Of a stretch of DNA of 64,000 nt, positions 57,026 through 64,000 are shown in pieces; the stretch's first letter is position 1; every line of letters starts with the position of its first letter. The notes beneath the pieces were generated by a model. It had not been told where the DNA came from. It was given only the letters and a program-made list of their open reading frames with translations, and ran no database searches. This DNA is from Pseudotabrizicola sp. (GTDB lineage: Bacteria > Pseudomonadota > Alphaproteobacteria > Rhodobacterales > Rhodobacteraceae), in assembly GCF_030684215.1 (NCBI RefSeq), contig NZ_JAUXOV010000076.1, positions 62,001 through 126,000 of the forward strand, given 5' to 3'. The position numbers and the translations under genes are program-made.

Positions 57026-57964
57026 ATGAGCTGGAACCCCATTCTTGACCCGTCCATCCCGATCGGTGACGCTGTGGACGCCATTGAGACCGTCATTGTG
57101 CCGCGCGCCCGCGATCTGGGCGGGTTTGAGGTGCGCCGCGCGCTACCATCTGCCGCGCGGCAGATGGTGGGGCCGTTCATCTTTTTCGACCAGATGGGCC
57201 CTGCCGAATTTCTGACCGGCAAAGGCATCGACGTGCGCCCGCATCCGCACATCGGCCTTGGCACCGTCACCTATCTGATGAAGGGCCGAATTCATCACCG
57301 CGACAGCCTTGGCACCGATTCATGGATCGAGCCGGGGGCAGTGAACTGGATGCTGGCAGGGCAGGGCATCACTCATTCGGAACGGCAGGATGGAGACATC
57401 CGCAACACGCCGCATGATCTGTTCGGACTGCAGACCTGGCTGGCCTTGCCGCGCGCGATGGAGGACAACCCGGCGGCCTTTGTCCACGCCACCAAGGCAG
57501 ACCTGCCCGAACTGGAGGGCGAGGGTAAACAGGTGCGGCTGATTCTTGGCACCGCTTATGGCCAGACAGCACCGGTCGATGTGGGGTTTGAAGTGTTCTA
57601 CGCCGACGCCCATCTTTCCCCCGGTGCTGCGATCCCGCTGCCCGATGATCACGAGGACCGCGGGGTCTATATCCTGTCGGGTGAGGTAACCGTGGGTGGT
57701 CAGACCTTTGACGCGGGCCGGATGCTGGTGTTTCGCCCCGGCGACTGCATCTCGGTCCGGGCGGGCGATTCTGGCGCGCGGGTGATGCTGCTGGGCGGCG
57801 CAACGATGGACGGGCCGCGCCATATCTGGTGGAATTTCGTGGCCTCGTCGCGTGAGCGGATCGACGCCGCGCGTGAGGCATGGCGGGCGGGCGATTGGGC
57901 GCATGGCCGCTTCCGTCTGCCGCATGATGACGCGGGCGAATTCATCCCTGCACCGGAAAGATAG
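57026..57964 (+). CDS. Pirin family protein
   Basis: The 312-residue bicupin has the pirin metal ligands visible as H73 and H75 (RPHPHIGLGT), H117 and E119 (ITHSERQ). FIFFDQMGPAEF and GVYILSGEVTVGGQTFDAGRM in the second cupin are typical. Pirins can act as redox sensors or quercetinase-like dioxygenases. GGAG lies nine bases before the ATG. It is monocistronic, 109 bp before a tRNA-Asp gene. Confidence 0.93.
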   Translation: MSWNPILDPSIPIGDAVDAIETVIVPRARDLGGFEVRRALPSAARQMVGPFIFFDQMGPAEFLTGKGIDVRPHPHIGLGTVTYLMKGRIHHRDSLGTDSWIEPGAVNWMLAGQGITHSERQDGDIRNTPHDLFGLQTWLALPRAMEDNPAAFVHATKADLPELEGEGKQVRLILGTAYGQTAPVDVGFEVFYADAHLSPGAAIPLPDDHEDRGVYILSGEVTVGGQTFDAGRMLVFRPGDCISVRAGDSGARVMLLGGATMDGPRHIWWNFVASSRERIDAAREAWRAGDWAHGRFRLPHDDAGEFIPAPER

Positions 57965-58072
57965 GCTTGCGCGAAAAAAGCGCGGGAATGGATCAAAGCC
58001 CGCTTGACGCCCCCTGCGCATCCCCCTAAAAGCCCCCCTACGGCGCGGGTAACACCGGGTCGGACGGAATGT

Positions 58073-58149
58073 GCGGTTGTAGCTCAGTTGGTTAGAGTAC
58101 CGGCCTGTCACGCCGGGGGTCGCGGGTTCGAGCCCCGTCAACCGCGCCA
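58073..58149 (+). tRNA. tRNA-Asp (anticodon GTC), copy 1
   Basis: The 77-nt cloverleaf has acceptor stem GCGGTTG/CAACCGC, a D-arm AGCTCAGTTGGTTAGAGTAC, the anticodon loop CTGTCAC (GTC), the T-arm GGGTTCGAGCCCC and an encoded CCA. The sequence is identical to copy 2. Confidence 0.97.
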
Positions 58150-58159
58150 TTCCTGCCCC

Positions 58160-58189
58160 AAAAAGCCCTCGCAAAAGCGGGGGCTTTTT
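58160..58189 (+). terminator. Terminator after tRNA-Asp copy 1
   Basis: A 13-bp stem with one G-T wobble (AAAAAGCCCTCGC / GCGGGGGCTTTTT, loop AAAA) is followed by GGTTTT, a classical intrinsic terminator. Confidence 0.9.
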
Positions 58190-58356
58190 GGTTTTCCGCC
58201 TCCGTCCAAGGCTTCGGGTTTAAATATTCAAATCAAATGCTTGTGCGGAATCATGCGGCGACCTTGTGGCGGTTTCAAAGGGTCACGGCAGTTTTGACTT
58301 TGCCCCACTTTCCGGCTTGACGCCCCCAGTCGGCGGCTATATCCCCGCTGCATCGC

Positions 58357-58433
58357 GCGGTTGTAGCTCAGTTGGTTAGAGTACCGGCCTGTCACGCCGG
58401 GGGTCGCGGGTTCGAGCCCCGTCAACCGCGCCA
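58357..58433 (+). tRNA. tRNA-Asp (anticodon GTC), copy 2
   Basis: It is identical over 77 nt to the copy at 58073. It lies about 207 bp downstream with unrelated flanks and its own 5' region. Encoded CCA is present. No clear terminator follows before the next gene. Confidence 0.97.
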
Positions 58434-58512
58434 CTTCTCCCCTATATGCAGTCTTTAGAATATGTGTTAGGCCCGAAAATGTTTCAGCCTTTGGCCAAAC
58501 ATCGGAGTTTGC

Positions 58513-58731
58513 ATGCGTTTTCTGGATCAACTGCCCCTGAGCTATGCCGTCATTGCCGCGCTGACGCTGGGGCTGTCACCGTTTTTGCCTGAACCGCATC
58601 TGGTGGAAAAACTGCGGATGCTGGCGCAGGGAAATTTGATCAAACCTATCGACATCGGTGATCTGGTATTGCACGCTTTACCTTGGATGATCCTGTTGGC
58701 CAAGCTGGCGCGGATCGCTGCAAAGCGCTGA
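58513..58731 (+). CDS. Small hypothetical membrane protein
   Basis: The 72-residue protein has two hydrophobic helices (YAVIAALTLGLSPFLPE and LVLHALPWMILLAKLARI) joined by a polar turn with EPHLVEKLRMLAQGNLIKPIDIGD. It is conserved-looking and of the type found in Rhodobacteraceae genomes next to DUF3445 genes, but I cannot name a function. It sits 15 bp before the DUF3445 gene, so the two may be co-expressed. Confidence 0.7.
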   Translation: MRFLDQLPLSYAVIAALTLGLSPFLPEPHLVEKLRMLAQGNLIKPIDIGDLVLHALPWMILLAKLARIAAKR

Positions 58732-58746
58732 ACGAAGGGGCGGGCG

Positions 58747-59538
58747 ATGGATGGGGTTGTTCAATCACGCTTGCCCTTTGCGCCTTGGGCTGATGCGCGC
58801 ACGCGGCGGTTGCCGGGGATTTTGCCGCTGGATATGGCCGATTGGCTGCGGGTGGATGATGCCTATGCCGGTCAGATGGCGCTGCGAGACCGTCTGATTG
58901 CAGAGCGCGAGGACGCGGTGGTGGGGCAGGTGAGCCTTGCCGCGCAAGCCATTGAGGAATTCTATGAATTTACGCTCGCGCGCTTGCCTGAAGGCTTTGT
59001 GTGGGCCGGGGATTCGGTGACGCGCCCGGACGGTGTGCGGCTGACCTTGGACCCCGCGCGCCCATTGCAGACGCTGGGGCGATTGGTGCAGCAAGACCTG
59101 TGTTTGATGCAAGAGCATGGCACGGGCGAGCATATGCTGTCGGCGGCGGTGTTGTGCTTTCCGGCGGGCTGGACCTTGGCCGAAAAGCTGGGGCGGCCTT
59201 TGATGCGGATGCACCGGCCCGTGGAGGACTACACGCCCGATATGGGCCGCAGAGTGCAGCGGTTGCTGGATGCGGTGCGGGTCGAGACGCCGCTTTGGCG
59301 CGCCAATGCCCACCATTCGCGTGCTCCCTTGTTCAACCCGCTGACCGAGGACGCACCCAAGGACACGGTGGCGCAGGGCGCGATGCCGTTTATCCGGTCG
59401 GAACGGCAATGCCTGATCCGGTTGCCAGTCAGCCGTGCGGTGCTGTTCTCAATCCACACCTATGTGGTGCGGCTGGAGGATCTGACGGCAGCGCAGGCGT
59501 CAGCTTTGGCCGAGTTTCCCATTCACCGCGCGCTTTAG
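58747..59538 (+). CDS. DUF3445 family, haem-dependent oxidative N-demethylase-like protein
   Basis: The 263-residue protein carries the DUF3445 pattern: LPFAPWADARTRRLPGILPLDMADWLRVDD at the N-terminus, EHMLSAAVLCFPAGWTLAEKLGRPLMRMHRPV and RSERQCLIRLPVSRAVLFSIHTYVV. Characterised members include the DmmA dimethylamine monooxygenase subunit and HODM-type demethylases binding haem. The substrate here is unknown. It could oxidatively demethylate methylated amines, which is interesting given the N-methylhydantoin genes in this window, but they are 40 kb apart. Confidence 0.85.
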   Translation: MDGVVQSRLPFAPWADARTRRLPGILPLDMADWLRVDDAYAGQMALRDRLIAEREDAVVGQVSLAAQAIEEFYEFTLARLPEGFVWAGDSVTRPDGVRLTLDPARPLQTLGRLVQQDLCLMQEHGTGEHMLSAAVLCFPAGWTLAEKLGRPLMRMHRPVEDYTPDMGRRVQRLLDAVRVETPLWRANAHHSRAPLFNPLTEDAPKDTVAQGAMPFIRSERQCLIRLPVSRAVLFSIHTYVVRLEDLTAAQASALAEFPIHRAL

Positions 59539-59570
59539 CTTCTGGCTGTAACATCCTGACCACAAACGAA

Positions 59571-59594
59571 AAGGCCGCCCCAAGGGGCGGCCTT
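59571..59594 (-). terminator. Bidirectional terminator between DUF3445 and glnA
   Basis: A 10-bp stem (AAGGCCGCCC / GGGCGGCCTT, loop CAAG) is followed on the minus strand by TTCGTTTG, giving a good glnA terminator. Confidence 0.85.
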
Positions 59595-59614
59595 CGGTTT
59601 TGGGACTGCTGTGA

Positions 59615-61024
59615 TCAGCAGGAGTAGTACATCGCATATTCGATCGGGTGTGGCGTATGCTCGTAGGCGTACACTTCTTCCCATTTCAGCGCCATGTAAC
59701 CTTCCAACTGGTCTTTGGTGAACACGTCACCAGCGATCAGGAAGTCCATGTCTTTTTCCAGCTCTTCCAGCGCTTCGCGCAAGCTGCCGCAAACGGTTGG
59801 GATCGCGGCCAGTTCTTCGGGCGGCAGATCATACAGATCCTTGTCCGAAGGCGCGCCGGGGTCGATCTTGTTCTTGATGCCGTCTAGGCCAGCCATCAAC
59901 AGACCCGCAAAGGCCAGATAGGGGTTGGCTGCCGGATCGGGGAAGCGGGCCTCAACACGCTTGGCCTTTGGCGATTCCGTCCACGGAATACGAACCGCAC
60001 CCGAGCGGTTGCGGGCCGAATAGGCCAGCAGAACCGGTGCTTCGAACCCTGGGATCAGGCGCTTGTAGCTGTTGGTGGCCGGGTTGGTCAGTGCGTTCAG
60101 GGCCTTGGCATGCTTGATGATGCCGCCGATGAACCACAGCGCCTCTTGCGACAGGTCGGCATATTTGTCGCCTGCAAACAAAGGCTTGCCGTCTTTCCAG
60201 ATCGACATGTTCACGTGCATCCCCGAGCCGTTGTCGCCTTTCATGGGCTTTGGCATGAAGGTTACGGTCTTGCCGTAAGCGGCCGCGACGTTGTGGATGA
60301 CGTACTTGTATTTCTGGATGTTGTCGGCCTGTTCGACCAGACCGCCAAAGATCATGCCAAGTTCGTGCTGGCAGGTCGCAACTTCGTGGTGATGCTTGTC
60401 AACCTTGATGCCCATACGCTTCATGGTGGACAGCATTTCGCCGCGAATGTCTTGGGCTTCGTCAATCGGGTTGACCGGGAAGTAGCCGCCCTTGTGGGCT
60501 GCACGGTGGGCAAGGTTGCCACCTTCGATTTCCGCGTCGGTGTTCCAGGCTGCGGCTTCGGCGTCAATCTGGAACGACACCTTCTGCGGGCTGACCGAGT
60601 AGCGCACGTCGTCGAACATGAAAAATTCGGCTTCTGGCCCGCAGTAGAACGCGTCGCCAATGCCCGAGGATTTCAGGTAGGCTTCGGCTTTCAGCGCGGT
60701 ACCACGCGGGTCGCGGCTATAGGATTCGCCCGTGTCGGGCTCAACCACCGTGCAATGCACGCACATGGTTTTTTCCGCGTAGAACGGGTCGATATAGACC
60801 GAGGTTGCGTCGGGGATCAGCTTCATATCGGACTGATCAATCGACTTCCAGCCGGCGATGGAGGATCCATCGAACATAAAGCCTTCTTCAAAGAAGTCTT
60901 CGTCCACGAGATCAACCACCAGCGTCACGTGCTGGAGCTTACCTTTGACGTCGGTGAAGCGGATGTCGACATACTCGACTTCTTCATCCTTCATCAGTTT
61001 CAGAGCTTTTTTAATAGCGCTCAT
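59615..61024 (-). CDS. glnA: Glutamine synthetase, type I
   Basis: The protein has 469 residues from the ATG at 61024 (an ATG at 61027 adds one Met). It makes glutamine from glutamate and NH3. Catalytic and binding stretches visible are [77 protein letters not shown] and the adenylylation tyrosine in [10 protein letters not shown]. It is downstream of glnB across a 61-bp gap with a hairpin. Confidence 0.96.
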   Translation of the reverse strand: MSAIKKALKLMKDEEVEYVDIRFTDVKGKLQHVTLVVDLVDEDFFEEGFMFDGSSIAGWKSIDQSDMKLIPDATSVYIDPFYAEKTMCVHCTVVEPDTGESYSRDPRGTALKAEAYLKSSGIGDAFYCGPEAEFFMFDDVRYSVSPQKVSFQIDAEAAAWNTDAEIEGGNLAHRAAHKGGYFPVNPIDEAQDIRGEMLSTMKRMGIKVDKHHHEVATCQHELGMIFGGLVEQADNIQKYKYVIHNVAAAYGKTVTFMPKPMKGDNGSGMHVNMSIWKDGKPLFAGDKYADLSQEALWFIGGIIKHAKALNALTNPATNSYKRLIPGFEAPVLLAYSARNRSGAVRIPWTESPKAKRVEARFPDPAANPYLAFAGLLMAGLDGIKNKIDPGAPSDKDLYDLPPEELAAIPTVCGSLREALEELEKDMDFLIAGDVFTKDQLEGYMALKWEEVYAYEHTPHPIEYAMYYSC

Positions 61025-61057
61025 CATGCTGCCTTTCGGTTTCTGGGTGTTACAGTG

Positions 61058-61074
61058 CAGGCCAAGCGGGCCTG
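61058..61074 (-). other. Hairpin in the glnB-glnA gap
   Basis: A 6-bp stem (CAGGCC / GGCCTG, five-base loop) lies in the gap. It could stabilise or divide the glnB-glnA message. Confidence 0.45.
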
Positions 61075-61085
61075 ATGTTGGGGGG

Positions 61086-61484
<399 letters not shown>

Positions 61485-61607
61485 TCAGCCGCGACAATTG
61501 ACTAAGGTTTGTGCAATGGCAAGCGCGGTGGGATTCTCGCAGGTATGATTAAAATTTGTGCGGTAATGCTAATTTATGAGCGATTTAAAAACGGAATGGG
61601 CGGAAAT

Positions 61608-63227
61608 ATGACTGAAGTTCTGACATCTGCCCAAATGCGCGCCGTTGAGGCGGCAGCGATTGCCAGTGGCACCGTCACCGGGCTGGAGTTGATGGAGCGT
61701 GCCGGGCGTGGCGTGGTGGAAGCGGTGTTCGATGAATGGCCGGAGCTGCGCGGCGGCGCGGGCACAGATGAGTATTGGGGCCAAGATGAAAACCATGGGC
61801 CGCGCCGGGCGGTGGTGTTGTGTGGGCCGGGGAACAATGGCGGCGACGGGTTCGTGGTGGCGCGGCTGTTGCATGGTTTGGGCTGGGAGGTGGAGGTGTA
61901 TCTGTATGGCGATCCGGCAAAGCTGCCGCCGGATGCGCGGGTGAATTATGTGCGGTGGTGCGGGATAGGGGAGGTGCGGGCGCTGGAACTGGATGCGGTG
62001 TCCGCAGGTCGGCCGGTTGCGCTTTGTGTCGATGCCCTGTTCGGCACAGGTTTGGCGCGCGCTGTCGCAACGTCGGTTGTCGCGGCGGTGAAAGCCTTGT
62101 TTAATGCTTTTCTGGGGGATTCAAAGGTGGTGTCTGTCGATCTTCCCTCGGGCCTTTGCGCGGACAGCGGGCGGGTGTTGGCAGGGGAAACGGCTGGGCC
62201 TGGATTAGGTGAGGTGTTGCGCCCTGACCTGACGGTCAGCTTTCATCGGGCAAAGGTCGGTCACTGTCTGAGCGAAGGGCTGCGGCAGCGGGGGCGATTG
62301 CGGGTGGTGGACATTGGCCTTGACGCTTTGCCTTCGACCACTGAGACGGCAACGGTACCGACGCCAACAAACGCGGTTGGCAAAGCCACGGATGCCCACA
62401 AATACTCTCACGGCCATGCGCTTATTCTCTCCGGCCCCGCTGGCCGAGGCGGGGCGGCGCGTTTGGCGGCGCGGGGGGCGCTGCGGATCGGGGCGGGGGT
62501 GGTGACGGTGGGCTGCGCTGCGGACGCGTTGGCGGAGCATGCTTCGCGGCTGGATGCGGTGATGCTGCGGGAGGTTGTGGATGCGCGGGCCTTGGCTGCT
62601 GTGCTGGAGGATGGGCGGATCAATGCGCTTTGTCTGGGGCCGGGGATGGGGGCGGGGGCGCGGGAGGCGGCGCTGGTGGGCGTGGCTTTGAGGGCCGGGG
62701 TGGCACGGCGGGGTGAACCCCGCCGTGCGCTGGTGCTGGATGCTGATGCGCTGACGTTGATCGCACGGGATGCCGCGCTGTTTGGGGCCTTGCATGACAG
62801 ATGTGTGCTGACGCCGCATGCCGGGGAATTTGCGCGGTTGTTTCCCGACATTGCCGCGCGGTTGGCTGCGCCTGCGACCACGGGGCCTGCCTATTCCAAG
62901 GTGGATGCCACGCGCGACGCGGCGGCGCGAGCCGGGTGCACAGTGCTGTTCAAGGGGCCGGATACGGTCATTGCCGGGCCGGATGGGCGCTGTGCCGTCA
63001 ATTCGGCACCGTATGACCGTACGGCGCCTTGGCTGGCGACGGCAGGCTCGGGCGATGTTTTGGCAGGGTTTATCAGTGGGCTGCTGGCACGTGGCTTTGC
63101 GCCGTTTGACGCCGCTTGCACCGGGGCCTGGCTGCATGTGGAATGCGCGCGCAGTTTCGGGCCGGGGTTGATTGCAGAGGATCTGCCCGAGGCACTACCA
63201 AAAGTGTTCCGCGCCTTGGGGGTGTGA
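61608..63227 (+). CDS. nnr: Bifunctional NAD(P)H-hydrate epimerase / ADP-dependent dehydratase
   Basis: The 539-residue repair enzyme has an N-terminal epimerase domain (about 1-215, MTEVLTSAQMRAVEAAAIASGTVTGLELMERAG, GPGNNGGDGFVVARLL). The C-terminal ribokinase-like dehydratase (about 230-539) contains HKYSHGHALILSGPAGRGGAARLAARGALRIGAG and the ATP-binding AGSGDVLAGFISGLLARG. It restores damaged NADHX/NADPHX. The ATG at 61608 is preferred for its match to the domain start, though no strong ribosome site is visible. It is divergent from glnB and ends at a clear terminator. Confidence 0.92.
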   Translation: MTEVLTSAQMRAVEAAAIASGTVTGLELMERAGRGVVEAVFDEWPELRGGAGTDEYWGQDENHGPRRAVVLCGPGNNGGDGFVVARLLHGLGWEVEVYLYGDPAKLPPDARVNYVRWCGIGEVRALELDAVSAGRPVALCVDALFGTGLARAVATSVVAAVKALFNAFLGDSKVVSVDLPSGLCADSGRVLAGETAGPGLGEVLRPDLTVSFHRAKVGHCLSEGLRQRGRLRVVDIGLDALPSTTETATVPTPTNAVGKATDAHKYSHGHALILSGPAGRGGAARLAARGALRIGAGVVTVGCAADALAEHASRLDAVMLREVVDARALAAVLEDGRINALCLGPGMGAGAREAALVGVALRAGVARRGEPRRALVLDADALTLIARDAALFGALHDRCVLTPHAGEFARLFPDIAARLAAPATTGPAYSKVDATRDAAARAGCTVLFKGPDTVIAGPDGRCAVNSAPYDRTAPWLATAGSGDVLAGFISGLLARGFAPFDAACTGAWLHVECARSFGPGLIAEDLPEALPKVFRALGV

Positions 63228-63229
63228 AA

Positions 63230-63252
63230 AAAGCCGCCCCAAGGGCGGCTTT
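63230..63252. terminator. Bidirectional terminator after nnr
   Basis: A 10-bp stem (AAAGCCGCCC / GGGCGGCTTT, loop CAA) lies in the 49-bp convergent gap between nnr and the Hint-like gene. Confidence 0.85.
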
Positions 63253-63276
63253 GCTTTCGGCAGACTATTGTCGAAA

Positions 63277-63762
63277 TCAGCCGCGCTGTACGGCCGTTTC
63301 GCACCCCAGTTCCAGCCCGGCGGCAAAGATCACCTGCGGATCTGCGAAATGCAGGGTGACGATCCGGGCCTCGGCCACGGTTTCGCTGCGGATATAGGCG
63401 CCATCCACAAGACGGTCAGCGCGCATCACGGCCTGATCAACGCCAGTCATGGCCTTGGCGCGCCAGTCGCGGATCAACAGCGGTTGTTGCGGCGCGACGA
63501 TCATGTCGGCCTCGGGGCGGTCTTTTCCCAAAACGCCTTCGGAAATGCGGATCACGCTGGCATTCTTGACAACGGCGATCTCAACCCCAGTGACCGCGCG
63601 TGCGCCGGACCGGGTGATGATCTTGTCACCGGGGGCCACAAACTCGATCGGCATGGCGCCTGCAAGGGTCAGGATAATGGTGCCTGCCGCGATCCCGCAG
63701 AGCGGCATTTTGGTGCTGGCATCAACGGTACCTGCGGTGGGTCCAACGGAAAGCTCTGCCAT
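63277..63762 (-). CDS. Short Hint-like protein
   Basis: The protein has 161 residues from the ATG at 63762 (GGAG six bases upstream; 63786 is an alternative). The Hint pattern is visible as CGIAAGTIILTLAGAMPIEFVAPGDKIITRSGARAVTGVE with Cys22 in the first block. The usual VSPxHR block reads VAPQQPLLI, so the catalytic His is missing. It is shorter than the protein at 46213 and lacks its N-terminal half. Function unknown, perhaps a degenerate self-processing module. Confidence 0.75.
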   Translation of the reverse strand: MAELSVGPTAGTVDASTKMPLCGIAAGTIILTLAGAMPIEFVAPGDKIITRSGARAVTGVEIAVVKNASVIRISEGVLGKDRPEADMIVAPQQPLLIRDWRAKAMTGVDQAVMRADRLVDGAYIRSETVAEARIVTLHFADPQVIFAAGLELGCETAVQRG

Positions 63763-64000
63763 GATCAACTCCAGTGCCAACATTTTGTCTGCCTCATGCT
63801 TTTTTGATCCGAAATATGGCAGGAACAGGGCGGCGGCGAGGCTTTCTTGGGCGAGGGCGGGGCATTTTCGGGGCTGCGTGGCCGGAATGCCGCCAAAATC
63901 TCGACGGTAAGGCCAGCCACGGAGGATGCGTTTTTGCTCTCGCCAGTCGCGGAACGCTTTGCTAGAACACCGGGGCACGGCGGGTATGCCCCATAGCGGG
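63763..64000. other. Right-edge region without a visible gene
   Basis: The final 238 bases contain no gene I can support. An inverted repeat GGGGCA (63972-63977) / TGCCCC (63987-63992) lies near the edge and may belong to the next transcription unit outside the window. The region upstream of the Hint-like gene should hold its promoter. Confidence 0.35.

Noticed and set aside
61509-61607. An upstream extension of nnr by 33 codons
   Set aside because: It adds a sequence (MCNGKRGGILAGMIKI) unlike the family N-terminus and crosses the probable glnB promoter region.

Overview
The window looks like a chromosomal segment of an alphaproteobacterium of the Rhodobacteraceae (Rhodobacter/Roseobacter relatives). 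The GC content is high. The complex I operon carries small accessory reading frames typical of this family (DUF5333- and DUF5337-like proteins, a carboxymuconolactone decarboxylase-like protein, two small lipoproteins). The tatABC, surE-pcm-LysM/M23, coaX-rnj and glnB-glnA arrangements are also usual there. No transposase, integrase, phage gene, CRISPR array or rRNA was seen. Genus assignment is inference.

Region 1 (1-20.05 kb) is an accessory catabolic island. It holds two complete HyuA/HyuB ATP-dependent hydantoinase pairs and a third HyuB cut by the left edge. It also holds an N-carbamoylsarcosine amidase-type isochorismatase fold enzyme, a D-hydantoinase and a nitrilase-fold D-carbamoylase. 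The minus-strand order csh-hyuA2-hyuB2-[137 bp]-D-carbamoylase-D-hydantoinase-[374 bp]-hyuA1-hyuB1-lysR-old yellow enzyme-FAS1-like dehydratase suggests two or three transcription units. They would open cyclic ureides/lactams by ATP-dependent and ATP-independent routes and cleave the resulting N-carbamoyl amino acids (N-methylhydantoin/creatinine-type and D-5-substituted hydantoin-type). Regulators are one AraC and two LysR proteins. An acyl-CoA dehydrogenase/CaiB-BaiF CoA-transferase pair closes the island.

Region 2 (20.5-38.4 kb) is a complete 14-subunit nuo operon, nuoABCDEFGHIJKLMN, for proton-pumping NADH:ubiquinone oxidoreductase. Seven extra genes are interleaved. The most surprising is a PAPS-dependent sulfotransferase packed between nuoC and nuoD. 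A perfect 11-bp hairpin covers the Shine-Dalgarno of the DUF5333-like gene. birA overlaps the end of nuoN, followed by coaX and rnj.

Region 3 (41.8-57.96 kb) is mostly housekeeping: a DEAD-box helicase, a transglutaminase-like protein, release factor 3, a Hint-domain protein, an atypical SDR, an orphan FbpC-like ATPase, a WYL regulator with a palindromic operator, tatABC plus a DUF815 ATPase, a surE-pcm-LysM/M23 unit, an M20 amidohydrolase and a pirin. A 32-nt dispersed intergenic repeat occurs twice.

Region 4 (58-64 kb) holds two identical tRNA-Asp genes, a small membrane protein, a DUF3445 haem-dependent N-demethylase-like protein, glnB-glnA, a bifunctional NAD(P)H-hydrate repair enzyme and a short Hint-like protein. 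Several gene ends carry clear stem-loop terminators.
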